DNA of 64,000 bases from Pseudomonadota bacterium. Lineage in GTDB: Bacteria > Pseudomonadota > Alphaproteobacteria > Micropepsales > Micropepsaceae. Numbering within the stretch: position 1 is the first letter of the stretch; every line of letters starts with the position of its first letter. Both the position numbers and the translations under genes were made by a program. Where the stretch lies: the NCBI GenBank assembly GCA_018242105.1, contig JAFECP010000007.1, forward strand, positions 1-64,000. The letters run 5' to 3'. Positions 34,653-43,510 of this stretch are shown here, piece by piece. The notes below the pieces were generated by a model. That model had not been told where the DNA came from and did not search any database. It worked only from the letters and a program-made list of their open reading frames with translations.

Positions 34653-35639
34653 TTAAATAGCGTCCGGCAGATGACAAATGCAGGCGCAGACGAGCGCACT
34701 ATACAATTGGCAGTTTTTGTGCTCCCGCACATAGTCTGGCGTAATCTGTCCGACGCGGGATTTTGTCCGGATAGAGGCATACCAGTGCACGACGCGGGTT
34801 TCCGGCAATAAAACCTCTCTTAATCGCACGGTCCGGACAATTCGGAACCAATGCTCAGAAATTTCGGGCGGCAAAGGATAAAATGTGTCTGGCTCGCAAA
34901 CGGTCAAATCCTGTCCGCGATAGCGATCGACGACCTCCTGCAACAGGTCGGGGCCAAGCCCATAAAGCTGCATTTTAGACTCAGACGCCTTGGCAACCAT
35001 TGCCTTGAGGTAGTCGGAAAAAAACGGCGCGCCCGCTTGCGCCCCCATTACGCCATTGCAGAAACCACGAAAATAGAATTTCTCGATCCGCCGGAAAAAT
35101 GCCCATCCGTTTGGCAGATGCCGCAATATTTTGCGCGCGACATCGAGAGTAAGATGCCGCGCCCACACTACGGGCGAAATCGATTTCCGCACGGAATCTG
35201 GCCACACTATAAGTTCAGCTCCGATGAATTGCCGATTATCAAGCAGCGGCTTCAGGGAGGCGGTGGTGATCGTGTCCATATCCAGGTACACCCCTCCCTG
35301 CATGTAGAGGATCGCCGCCCGCAGAATATCCGCCCGCATCACCGGGCTATCGAGGTGGCGGTAAAGCGCCGCCAGTTCGCCGCCGGAGCCGAGCGCCCGC
35401 TCTGTCTCGGCCAAATATGCAAGCGCATCGATTCGGGAGAGCCGCACGCGGGGCGCGTTCTTGAGCGCGCGCAATTCAGCGCCGTCTTCGATGATATCGG
35501 TGTGATGAAGAATAATTTCTGGCAGCTCACTTCGCTCCGCCGCCGACAGGATGGCGAACACATAGGCCCAGGGCAGCCTGTTACCGATCCAGCAGAAATG
35601 TGCTCGGGCGGGGATCAATACGCGGCCTGCCCGGCCCAT
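34653..35639 (-). CDS. GT32-type glycosyltransferase (DXD sugar transferase)
   Basis: 328 aa. The N-terminus IPARAHFCWIGNRLPWAYV and the block SPVMRADILRAAILYMQGGVYLDMD with D120-x-D122 are the hallmark of the glycosyltransferase sugar-binding DXD family related to yeast Och1. Retaining GT32 enzymes use sugar nucleotides such as GDP-mannose. In yeast, the mannosyltransferases Sur1/Csh1 that act on inositol phosphorylceramide belong to this family, which fits its neighbourhood. No signal peptide or membrane segment is obvious apart from a hydrophobic C-terminal stretch. It is on the same strand as the inositol operon, 312 bp upstream of it. Confidence 0.85.
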   Translation of the reverse strand: MGRAGRVLIPARAHFCWIGNRLPWAYVFAILSAAERSELPEIILHHTDIIEDGAELRALKNAPRVRLSRIDALAYLAETERALGSGGELAALYRHLDSPVMRADILRAAILYMQGGVYLDMDTITTASLKPLLDNRQFIGAELIVWPDSVRKSISPVVWARHLTLDVARKILRHLPNGWAFFRRIEKFYFRGFCNGVMGAQAGAPFFSDYLKAMVAKASESKMQLYGLGPDLLQEVVDRYRGQDLTVCEPDTFYPLPPEISEHWFRIVRTVRLREVLLPETRVVHWYASIRTKSRVGQITPDYVREHKNCQLYSALVCACICHLPDAI

Positions 35640-35955
35640 CCAGGTGTCGAATAGTGTCTTTCAAAATCCACCGTCAATGGCATTTTCTCAATCGCTTCCA
35701 TATCGGCTTTCAATCCAACGGCCCGGTCAGCCGGGCGTGGTGAAGTCAAATTTAACCTGACCCGATTTGATTGCTGCGTCCAGACATGGCCGGGCTCGCG
35801 CGCGCTGCGCGCATGTTTCCGTATGGGAATCCGGCTGCCTTCTTCTGGCGGTACGCTGCCCTTGCAGGCGCCGGGAGTCGTGCCGATAGTAATGTGCCGG
35901 TTGGCAGCGCTGGCACAAACAGCCGCGCATGCTGCATTCAATCGAGGGGACTTCC
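35640..35955. other. Intergenic region upstream of the P1 peptidase
   Basis: 316 bp between divergent genes. Short frames on both strands overlap here and look random. A compact hairpin GCCCGG-TCAG-CCGGGC lies at 35721-35736 with no T-run. The sequence GAGGGGAC at 35944-35951 is a plausible ribosome-binding site for the ATG at 35956. No promoter recognised. Confidence 0.4.
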
Positions 35956-37065
35956 ATGAATCGCCGTGACTTGCTTGCTTCGCTGACAACCGGAGCAGCC
36001 ATCCTTGCATCCGCGCCGCACGCCGCTTGGGCGGCGGAGACAAATGCCGGCGGCGGTCCCGGTACGCGAAACCTCATCACCGATGTTCCCGGTTTGCAGA
36101 TCGGCCATGCGGAAGATCCCAAAGTGCGCACCGGCGTTACCGTGATCCTCCCGGACGGCCGCGCGACCTGCGCCGCAGACGTGCGCGGCGGCGGCCCGGG
36201 CACGCGCGAAACAGATGCGCTCAACTCCTGGAATCTCGTGCATTCGGTGGACGCGGTCGTGTTGTCCGGCGGCTCGGTTTATGGGCTGGCCTCGGCGGAC
36301 GGCGTCGCCACATGGCTCGGCGCGCACAATCGCGGCTTTGCGATGCTGCCGTCGCCGGGCGTGCCGGTTTCGCCCGTTATTCCCGCGGCGATCCTTTATG
36401 ACCTCGCCAATCACGGAAACAAGAATTGGGGCCTCAACCCACCCTATCGCGATCTCGGAATGAAAGCGGTCCAGAACGCGTCTTCCGATTTCAAGCTCGG
36501 CACCGCCGGCGCGGGCTATGGCGCGGAATCGGGCGGCATTAAAGGCGGTTTGGGTTCGGCATCTTATGTCACCGCCGACGGCATGACAGTCGGCGCGGTC
36601 GTTGCGGTGAACAGCCTTGGCTCGGCGGTGGTGCCGGGCACGAAGAACTTCTGGGCGGGCGCGCTGGAGGTCGGAAACGAATTCGGCGGGCTCGGCGCCA
36701 GCGGCAAGCGTGTCGCGCTGGAAGATTGGGGCCTGACCAAACGCGATCCCGGCCCGCGCAAGAACACGACCATCGCCTGCATCGCAACGGATGTTGACCT
36801 CGATATCGACCAGATGAAGCGCGTCACCATGATGGCGCAGGACGGTTTGGCGCGCGCCATTCGCCCGATCCATTCGCCGTTCGACGGCGACGTGGTGTTC
36901 GGCCTTTCGACGGCGAAGCGCAAGATGACAGGCCCGATGGCCGAGTTCACCGTCGCGCGCCTCGGCTCTCTTGCCGCGGACGTGCTGGCGCGTGCTGTGG
37001 CGCGCGGCGTCTATGAAGCGACCTTGCCGCCGGGCGCGGAAGGCAAGACCTGGCGCACACTCTGA
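35956..37065 (+). CDS. P1-family peptidase (DmpA-like L-aminopeptidase/D-esterase)
   Basis: 369 aa from the ATG at 35956, where a Tat-type signal (MNRRDLLASLTTGAAILAS, then AAWAAE) begins after a GAGGGGAC ribosome-binding site; an ATG 27 bases earlier is less likely. Family blocks include ITDVPGLQIGHAED, TGVTVILPDG, ETDALNSW, LSGGSVYGLASADGV and YGAESGGIKGGLGSASYV. These Ntn-like enzymes self-cleave into two chains and release N-terminal amino acids, including D- or beta-residues, or hydrolyse amides. It would act in the periplasm, feeding the transporter encoded by the next two genes. Confidence 0.92.
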   Translation: MNRRDLLASLTTGAAILASAPHAAWAAETNAGGGPGTRNLITDVPGLQIGHAEDPKVRTGVTVILPDGRATCAADVRGGGPGTRETDALNSWNLVHSVDAVVLSGGSVYGLASADGVATWLGAHNRGFAMLPSPGVPVSPVIPAAILYDLANHGNKNWGLNPPYRDLGMKAVQNASSDFKLGTAGAGYGAESGGIKGGLGSASYVTADGMTVGAVVAVNSLGSAVVPGTKNFWAGALEVGNEFGGLGASGKRVALEDWGLTKRDPGPRKNTTIACIATDVDLDIDQMKRVTMMAQDGLARAIRPIHSPFDGDVVFGLSTAKRKMTGPMAEFTVARLGSLAADVLARAVARGVYEATLPPGAEGKTWRTL

Positions 37066-37083
37066 CGCCACGGGAGTAACCGC

Positions 37084-37323
37084 GTGCCGCCCTTCGCCCG
37101 CTACACGATCGGTATCGCCGTGCCGTTCCTGTCGGTGATTCCGACGGTGCCGCTGCTGGGCCGTCTCGATATTTCCCTCTTCGGCGTGCCGCTGGCGCTG
37201 CTGTGGCTGTTCTGCTGCATTCCGCTGGCCTCGGCGTGCCTGGCGATATGCTGGTTCGGCCATGACCGCGATCTGCCCGACGAGCATATCGACACCGATT
37301 ACGATACCGGTGCCGCGCCGTGA
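37084..37323 (+). CDS. DUF3311 small membrane protein
   Basis: 79 aa from a GTG with a GGGAG ribosome-binding site. Two hydrophobic segments (YTIGIAVPFLSVIPTVPLL and PLALLWLFCCIPLASACLAI) and an acidic tail match DUF3311, a family usually encoded just upstream of SSS-type sodium symporters. It overlaps the following symporter gene by 4 bases (GTGA), suggesting a small subunit or assembly partner. Confidence 0.88.
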   Translation: MPPFARYTIGIAVPFLSVIPTVPLLGRLDISLFGVPLALLWLFCCIPLASACLAICWFGHDRDLPDEHIDTDYDTGAAP

Positions 37324-38723
37324 CCGTCGCCTTTCTTGCGATCATTCTTCTGTCGCTGCTGCTCGCGCTTCTGTCCAAGCGGGGGCATCTGCATCAGAAG
37401 GCGGAAGACTTTTTCGTCGCCTCGGGCCAGTTCAACACGGTGCTGTTCTTCTTTCTGGCGGTAGGCGAAACCTACAGCATCGCGACAATCTTCGGGTATC
37501 CCGGTGGCGTCTATGCCAGTGGCACCGGCTTCGTCACCTGGTTTTTAGGCTACATCCTTCTGGCCTTCGTCGTCGGTTACTTTCTTAACCCGCTGATCTG
37601 GCGCGCGGGCCGCATCTATGGCGCGGTGACGATGCCCGACCTTTTCCGCCGCCATTTCGGAAGCCGTGCGCTGGAAATCGTGGTGACAGGCACCGCGCTC
37701 ATCTTCCTGGTGCCGCTCGGCATGCAGCAATTCCTCGGATTGCAGATCGTGCTGAAAGTGCTGGATTGGCCGTTCTCGCCGCTGCTGCTCACCTGCCTCG
37801 CCGGTGTCCTTGCCTTCATCTATATCGCGATCTCGGGTATTCGCGCTTCGGCTTATGTTGCGGTGCTGAAGGACATCCTGCTGATCCTGGCGATCCTTCT
37901 GACCGCTCTTGTCGCGCTCGATCATTGGGGCGCGGGCGCGGCGCTGCATCCGACCGCGGCGTGGAAGCATGCGATGGCGCCGACCCTGAAAGGCGATGTG
38001 TTCTCCATCACCACGGTGCTGGCGCAAAGCGTGGGCTTCTGCATCGTGCCGCAGACCTGCGCCTATGTGTTCACCGCCCGCTCCGCTTCCGCCGTGCGGC
38101 GCGCGCAGGTGACCATGCCGCTCTACATGCTGATGTTTCCGTTCCTCACGATTGTCGCTTATTTTGCACTCATGCATCCGATGCACATCGGATCTCCCAA
38201 CGAAGTATTCCCTCTCGTCGCACAAAAGCTTCTGCCCGCGCCGCTGGTGGGCCTGGTAATGGCCGGCGCCGCGCTTTCGGCGCTTGTCGTCCTTACCGGC
38301 ATCTGCCTTGCGATCGGTTCGCTGGTGTCGCGCAACCTGGTGCCTGGGCTGAGTGGCGACCAACAACGCCAATGGTCGCAAGTCATCATCGCCTTCTATC
38401 TTTTGCTTTCGATCGGCGGCGCTGCGACCTCCTCGCAACTGCTGGTGACGATCAACAACCTCTTCTATTTCGGCATCGCGCAATTTTTACCCGGCATGCT
38501 GGGAATTTTGTTCGCGCGGCGGATGCGCCCGTCCGCCATCATCGCCGGAATCGCTGCGGGCGATATTGTCGCGATTACTATCTATGAATTTGCGCTTCCT
38601 GCCGGCGGTGCAAATGCCGGCTTTATCGGCCTCATCGTAAACTTCGCGATTGTTTTGGCTGCTCTTCGGTTCTTTCCGGGTAAAGAGCGCAAGCCGGTTG
38701 CCGCGATAACGCAGCGTCAATAG
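37320..38723 (+). CDS. SSS-family sodium:solute symporter
   Basis: 467 aa with about 13 membrane helices. The opening FFVASGQFNTVLFFFLAVGETYS and YAVLKDILL-like central stretch (ISGIRASAYVAVLKDILLIL) are typical of the PutP/PanF sodium:solute symporter family. It should import a small organic solute with sodium. It forms an operon with the P1 peptidase and DUF3311, so an amino acid or a short amide released by the peptidase is the likely substrate. GTG start coupled to the preceding stop. Confidence 0.92.
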   Translation: MTVAFLAIILLSLLLALLSKRGHLHQKAEDFFVASGQFNTVLFFFLAVGETYSIATIFGYPGGVYASGTGFVTWFLGYILLAFVVGYFLNPLIWRAGRIYGAVTMPDLFRRHFGSRALEIVVTGTALIFLVPLGMQQFLGLQIVLKVLDWPFSPLLLTCLAGVLAFIYIAISGIRASAYVAVLKDILLILAILLTALVALDHWGAGAALHPTAAWKHAMAPTLKGDVFSITTVLAQSVGFCIVPQTCAYVFTARSASAVRRAQVTMPLYMLMFPFLTIVAYFALMHPMHIGSPNEVFPLVAQKLLPAPLVGLVMAGAALSALVVLTGICLAIGSLVSRNLVPGLSGDQQRQWSQVIIAFYLLLSIGGAATSSQLLVTINNLFYFGIAQFLPGMLGILFARRMRPSAIIAGIAAGDIVAITIYEFALPAGGANAGFIGLIVNFAIVLAALRFFPGKERKPVAAITQRQ

Positions 38724-38911
38724 TCCGGCGCGCTTTCGGCGCGCATCGCAGCGGTGGAATTTGTTCGCGCGCGCTGCTGCGTGTTGCGCAAACACCCCCG
38801 CACGCGTAATCCGGCATATGATATACCGCGTATCGTTGACAATTATGACGGCGGGCGCACACTTTCGTAACAGCCGCTAGCGGGCGGCGCCGATATTGGG
38901 GACGTCATCAC

Positions 38912-41164
38912 ATGAAACGGATTTTGTTGGCGGGTGCTTGCGCCCAGATTTTGATTGCCGCGAGCAGCCTCCCGGCTTTGGCGCAGGACAAGTCGTCGGG
39001 CATCGAGACCGTCACGGTCACGGCGCAGAAGCGTTCGGAATCCGCGCAGAACGTGCCGATCGCGCTCACCGTGCTCACTTCGGACGACCTGACGCGCCAG
39101 GGCATCACCAAGGTCAACGGCCTGCAATATGCGACGCCGAGCCTTGAAGCGGTTCCGGCCTTCGGCAGCGGCCAGCCGGAATTCCGCCTGCGGGGCGTCG
39201 GCTTCGACGATTACGCTTCGAACAACTCCTCCACGGTCGGCGTCTATGTCGACGAAGTGGCCTACCCGATCCCGGCGCAGACGCAGGGCTCGATCTTCGA
39301 CATCCAGCGCACGGAAGTTCTCTATGGCCCCCAGGGGACGCTCTATGGGGTGAACACCACCGGCGGTGCGATCAACTTCATCACCAACAAGCCGACTGAC
39401 GATTTCGGCTTTGGCCTGACGGCCGACTACGACAGCCACAATGAGTTCATCGGCAACGGCTATCTCAATGTTCCGCTGGCCGATGGGCTCGACAGCCGCA
39501 TCGCCTTCATCACCGACCAGGGCGGCTCGTGGCAGAAGAACGTCAACACCGGCGAAAAATTCGGCAAGAAGGATACAACGTCGGTCCGCGGCGAGCTGCA
39601 ATGGACGCTGAACGATCATTGGAATGTGCTGTTCGAAGGCCATTACAGCTCCGACCGTTCGCAGCCGACGGGCCTTTATCTGTTCGATCCCATTCTGAGC
39701 ACCAACCCGAACAACCACACCGGCGTCACGATTCCGGCCTTCACCGACACGAAGAAGACGGCATGGGGCGGATCGGCGACATTCGACACCGCCACGGGCA
39801 TCGCGCCGGACCAGGCGCCGTTCCATCGCACCAATGCGGACGGCGTGAACATGCAGGTCCATGGCGATCTGGGCTTCGGCACGCTGACCTCGATCACCTC
39901 TTACGAAGACCTGCACCGCCGCGAATATAACGATTGGGATGCTTCGAAATACGCGTTGGCCGGCACCTATTTCGACACCAGCGCGCATGTGTTCTCGCAG
40001 GAATTGCGCCTGGCCTCGAATGGCAGCGGTCCGTTCAGTTGGATGATCGGCGGCTACTATTCCCACCAGGCCATGAGCGAAATCTTCGATTCGGACTTCG
40101 CGGATTCGCTCGGCCTCGTCACCGACACGCGCTATCGCCAGCATGTCGAAAGCAAAGCCGTCTTCACGCAGGAAGAATACCAGATCACCGATAAGCTGAA
40201 GTTGATCGGCGGGTTGCGCTACAACTCGGAAACCCGTTCGATCGGCGACTTCGTGCTCAACGGCATTTTCCTGCCCGGTGCGCCGACCATCCCGCTGACG
40301 CCGAGTGTCGGCCAGTCCGTCACCAACAACCGTCTCTCCGGCAAGGGTGGAATCGAATACAAGCCGAACCAGAACGTGATGCTCTATGCAAGCGTCAGCG
40401 AAGGCATCAAGTCCGGCGGCTTCACCACCTACAACGGCTCGCAGGCCGCACCGCCGCTGAAGCCGGAAGTGCTGTGGGCCTATGAAGCGGGTGTGAAATC
40501 CAATCTCCTGGACGACACATTGCAGCTCAACGGCTCTGTGTTCTGGTATCACTATGAGAACCAGCAGATTCAATCCGCCGTGTGGGGCACCACCGGTCCG
40601 GTAGGCTCGCTCGTCAACGCGCCGAGGTCGCATGTGTATGGCGGCGAGTTGTCGGCGATCTGGCAGCCCATCGACGCGTTGAAGATCACGCAGGCGCTGG
40701 GCTGGAAGGACGGGAAGTTCGACCAATTCGACAACTTCCTCGACATTCCCGCCTCCGTGGTCGCCTGCGTGCCCGCCGCCATCTGCGTACCGCCGGCCGG
40801 CAATGCGATCTACGACAACAAGAAGGGGGCGCGCATCGGCTTCCCGCCGCTCAGCTACAACGGTTCGGTCGATTATACTTGGCAGCTTCCCGGCTACACG
40901 CTGGACACGGGCGTGAACTGGGCGTTCCACGATCACCTGAATCCACTGCTGCTGGGGCCGAACTTTTATGTGAAATCGTACTGGTTGACCGATTTGAACG
41001 TCACATTGTCGCCGAACGACGGTCCGTGGGCGGCAACGGTCTATTGCCACAACTGCACCAACACGAAATACGACACGACGCGTAACTTCTTCCTGCCGGG
41101 TATCGATATCGCCCAGCGCGGCGAACCGGCGACGGTGGGCGTGAGACTCGACTACAAATACTAG
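38912..41164 (+). CDS. TonB-dependent outer-membrane receptor
   Basis: 750 aa. Signal peptide MKRILLAGACAQILIAASS to PALAQ, TonB box ETVTVTAQKR, plug with VLYGPQGTLYGVNTTGGAINFITN, and a barrel ending in LDYKY. A Cys pair in NASVVACVPAAICVPPAG-like loop sequence (ACVPAAIC) may form a disulfide. It lies 188 bp after the SSS symporter on the same strand and could complete the uptake route of the peptidase/symporter group, or serve the aldehyde dehydrogenase/SDR/M20 genes beyond its terminator. The substrate is unknown. Confidence 0.94.
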   Translation: MKRILLAGACAQILIAASSLPALAQDKSSGIETVTVTAQKRSESAQNVPIALTVLTSDDLTRQGITKVNGLQYATPSLEAVPAFGSGQPEFRLRGVGFDDYASNNSSTVGVYVDEVAYPIPAQTQGSIFDIQRTEVLYGPQGTLYGVNTTGGAINFITNKPTDDFGFGLTADYDSHNEFIGNGYLNVPLADGLDSRIAFITDQGGSWQKNVNTGEKFGKKDTTSVRGELQWTLNDHWNVLFEGHYSSDRSQPTGLYLFDPILSTNPNNHTGVTIPAFTDTKKTAWGGSATFDTATGIAPDQAPFHRTNADGVNMQVHGDLGFGTLTSITSYEDLHRREYNDWDASKYALAGTYFDTSAHVFSQELRLASNGSGPFSWMIGGYYSHQAMSEIFDSDFADSLGLVTDTRYRQHVESKAVFTQEEYQITDKLKLIGGLRYNSETRSIGDFVLNGIFLPGAPTIPLTPSVGQSVTNNRLSGKGGIEYKPNQNVMLYASVSEGIKSGGFTTYNGSQAAPPLKPEVLWAYEAGVKSNLLDDTLQLNGSVFWYHYENQQIQSAVWGTTGPVGSLVNAPRSHVYGGELSAIWQPIDALKITQALGWKDGKFDQFDNFLDIPASVVACVPAAICVPPAGNAIYDNKKGARIGFPPLSYNGSVDYTWQLPGYTLDTGVNWAFHDHLNPLLLGPNFYVKSYWLTDLNVTLSPNDGPWAATVYCHNCTNTKYDTTRNFFLPGIDIAQRGEPATVGVRLDYKY

Positions 41165-41184
41165 CGATTTGACGAAGACTTTGG

Positions 41185-41219
41185 CGGCGGGAGCCTTCGT
41201 GCTCCCGCCGTTTTTCTTT
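41185..41219 (+). terminator. Strong intrinsic terminator after the TonB receptor
   Basis: A perfect 10-bp GC-rich stem (CGGCGGGAGC / GCTCCCGCCG) with a 6-base loop CTTCGT, followed by TTTTTCTTT. It begins 21 bases after the receptor stop codon. This is the clearest intrinsic terminator in the window and separates the receptor from the aldehyde dehydrogenase operon. Confidence 0.93.
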
Positions 41220-41314
41220 GCGCCGCGAGACTGTCGCAGCCGCTATTGTTGACCGGGCAGGGCGCTTGGGATTGCATGATTGCGGTGCGCCGCGTGAGGC
41301 AACGGAAATCTGGA

Positions 41315-42745
41315 ATGATCGAAGAAAAGCTTTTTATCGCAGGCCGCTGGACGCACGTTGCGTCAACCATTCCGATCGAAGACCCCTCGACCGGCGAAAA
41401 GATCGGCACACTCGCGGCGGGCCGCGCGAGCGATGTGGACGCCGCCGTGAACGCAGCGGCAAAAGCCTACACGGGCGCATGGGGAAAGCTGACCGCTGCG
41501 GAGCGTGGACGCATCCTCATGAAGATGAGCGGCGCGGTGGCGGCGAAGGCCGATGCACTGGCGGATCTGGAAGCGCGCGATGTCGGCAAGCCCTTGAAGC
41601 AGGCGCGTGCCGATGCGCTGGCGCTATCGCGCTATCTGGAATTCTACGCCGGCGCCGCCGACAAGCTGCACGGCGAAACCATTCCCTATCTCGCGGACTA
41701 CACGGTTTACACCTTGCGCGAACCGCATGGCGTCACCGCCCATATCGTGCCGTGGAATTATCCCATGCAGATCATCGGCCGCTCCGTCGTCGGCGCGCTG
41801 GCGGCGGGCAATGCCACGGTGGTCAAACCCGCCGAGGAGGCCAGCCTCACCGCGCTCGCCTTCGCGCGCATCGCGCAGGAATGCGGGCTCCCCGATGGCG
41901 CGATGAATGTGGTGACCGGCATCGGCGAAGAAACCGGCGCCGCGCTCGCCGCGCATCCGGGCATCCATCATCTGTCGTTCACCGGTTCGACCTCGGTGGG
42001 TGCGCTGGTGCAGGCGGCGGCCGGACGCAACGCCGTTCCGGTAACGCTGGAGCTTGGCGGAAAATCGCCGCAAATCGTGTTTGCCGATGCGGATATCGAA
42101 CGCGCGCTACCGTTTCTGGTGAACGCTGGAATCCAGAATGCGGGACAGACCTGCTCCGCCGCGTCGCGCCTTCTGGTCGAGCGCAAGATCTATGAGCCGC
42201 TGCTGGAGAAACTTGGCGAGCGCTATCGCGCGCTGCGCGTCGGCGCGGCGAAGGACGATCTCGATGTCGGTCCGCTGATTTCCGCGCCACAGAAAAAACG
42301 CGTCGAAGAGTTCATCGCCCAAGGCAAGAATGGACATCGCGTCATCGCCGAAGGCAAGATCGAAGCTTCCGCGCCGCGCGGCGGGCATTTCGTGGCGCCG
42401 GTTCTGTTCGCGGATGTCGCGCCCGAACACACGCTGGCGCGCGATGAGATTTTTGGCCCCGTGCAGGTTGTCATTCCCTTCGACACCGAGGAAGACGCCA
42501 TCCGCATCGCCAACGGCACCGATTACGGTCTGGTTGCGGGCGTGTGGACGCGCGACGGCAGCCGCGCCCTGCGCATGGCGCGGGCCATTCACACCGGGCA
42601 GATGTTCATCAACAATTACGGCGCGGGCGGCGGCGTGGAACTGCCCTTCGGCGGCACCGGGCGCTCCGGCCACGGCCGCGAAAAAGGCTTCGAGGCGCTG
42701 TACGCTTTCACGCGGCTAAAGACGGTCGCGGCATTTCACGGGTAG
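41315..42745 (+). CDS. NAD(P)-dependent aldehyde dehydrogenase
   Basis: 476 aa from the ATG at 41315, chosen because the family N-terminus (KLFIAGRWTHVAS) follows directly; an earlier in-frame ATG at 41246 would run close to the terminator. Key residues: VPWNYP, FTGSTSVGA (cofactor loop), catalytic Glu in VTLELGGKSPQ, nucleophile Cys in NAGQTCSAASR and DEIFGPVQVV. It oxidises an aldehyde to the acid. It is followed 8 bases later by an SDR gene and then an M20 hydrolase, a small catabolic operon of unknown substrate. Confidence 0.94.
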   Translation: MIEEKLFIAGRWTHVASTIPIEDPSTGEKIGTLAAGRASDVDAAVNAAAKAYTGAWGKLTAAERGRILMKMSGAVAAKADALADLEARDVGKPLKQARADALALSRYLEFYAGAADKLHGETIPYLADYTVYTLREPHGVTAHIVPWNYPMQIIGRSVVGALAAGNATVVKPAEEASLTALAFARIAQECGLPDGAMNVVTGIGEETGAALAAHPGIHHLSFTGSTSVGALVQAAAGRNAVPVTLELGGKSPQIVFADADIERALPFLVNAGIQNAGQTCSAASRLLVERKIYEPLLEKLGERYRALRVGAAKDDLDVGPLISAPQKKRVEEFIAQGKNGHRVIAEGKIEASAPRGGHFVAPVLFADVAPEHTLARDEIFGPVQVVIPFDTEEDAIRIANGTDYGLVAGVWTRDGSRALRMARAIHTGQMFINNYGAGGGVELPFGGTGRSGHGREKGFEALYAFTRLKTVAAFHG

Positions 42746-42753
42746 GATAGAGC

Positions 42754-43494
42754 ATGCGTCTGGATGGCAAGGTTGCGATTGTGACGGGTGGGGCATCCGG
42801 TTTCGGCGAAGGCATTGTGCGCCGTTTCGCCGAAGAAGGCGCGCGCGTCGTCATCGCCGATCTGAACGAAGCCGCTGCGCAGGCGCTGGCGAAGGATGTG
42901 AACGGACTTGCCGTGCGCACCGATGTCTCGCGCGGCGAGGATGTGAAGAAGCTTGCGCAAGCCGCCACCGAGAAATTCGGCGCCATCGACATTCTGGTGA
43001 ACAATGCCGGCATCGGCCACAAGCCGCAGCCGCTGGACACGCTGCCGGAAAGCGATTTCGACCGCATCATCGCCGTGAACGCAAAATCGGTGTTTCACAC
43101 CGCGCATGAAATCGTGCCGGGCATGAAGGCGAGGAAGCAGGGCGCCATCCTGAATATCGCCTCGACCGGCGGCGTCAGCCCGCGGCCGAACCTCACCTGG
43201 TACAACGCCTCCAAGGGCTGGATGATCACCGCCACGCGCGCCATGGCGGTGGAATTGGCGCCGTTCGGCATCCGCGTGAACGCCATCAATCCGGTGGCCG
43301 GCGAAACGCCGATGCTGGCAACCTTCATGGGCGAAGACACGCCGCAAATCCGCGCGAAATTCCTCGCCTCCATTCCCATCGGCCGCTTCTCGACCCCGCA
43401 GGACATCGCCGCCGCAGCAGCATTTCTCTGCAGCGGCGACGCGTCCATGATCACGGGCGTCGCCATGGACGTCGATGGAGGCCGCTGCATTTGA
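42754..43494 (+). CDS. Short-chain dehydrogenase/reductase (glucose-dehydrogenase-like)
   Basis: 246 aa classical SDR. TGGASGFGEGI binds the cofactor, D at ADLNE suggests NAD preference, NNAGIG is present, and the active site has Ser in NIASTGG and Y-x-x-x-K in WYNASKGWMI. It ends in the usual GxxxxVDGG motif (AMDVDGGRCI). It would interconvert an alcohol and a ketone or aldehyde, plausibly feeding the neighbouring aldehyde dehydrogenase. Spacing is 8 bases to the gene before and 16 to the gene after. Confidence 0.92.
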   Translation: MRLDGKVAIVTGGASGFGEGIVRRFAEEGARVVIADLNEAAAQALAKDVNGLAVRTDVSRGEDVKKLAQAATEKFGAIDILVNNAGIGHKPQPLDTLPESDFDRIIAVNAKSVFHTAHEIVPGMKARKQGAILNIASTGGVSPRPNLTWYNASKGWMITATRAMAVELAPFGIRVNAINPVAGETPMLATFMGEDTPQIRAKFLASIPIGRFSTPQDIAAAAAFLCSGDASMITGVAMDVDGGRCI

Positions 43495-43510
43495 ATAAGG
43501 AGTCGTCCCG

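Noticed and set aside
35721-35736. Terminator upstream of the P1 peptidase (GCCCGG-TCAG-CCGGGC)
   Set aside because: No T-run on either strand and no gene ends next to it.
38836-38865. Sigma-70 promoter for the second TonB receptor (TTGACA at 38836)
   Set aside because: The -35 is perfect but no acceptable -10 lies 16-18 bp downstream.
38843-41050. 735-codon open frame antisense to the second TonB receptor
   Set aside because: The sense strand has signal peptide, TonB box, plug and barrel end. The antisense protein is Arg/Val-rich and low-complexity, typical of GC-rich shadows.
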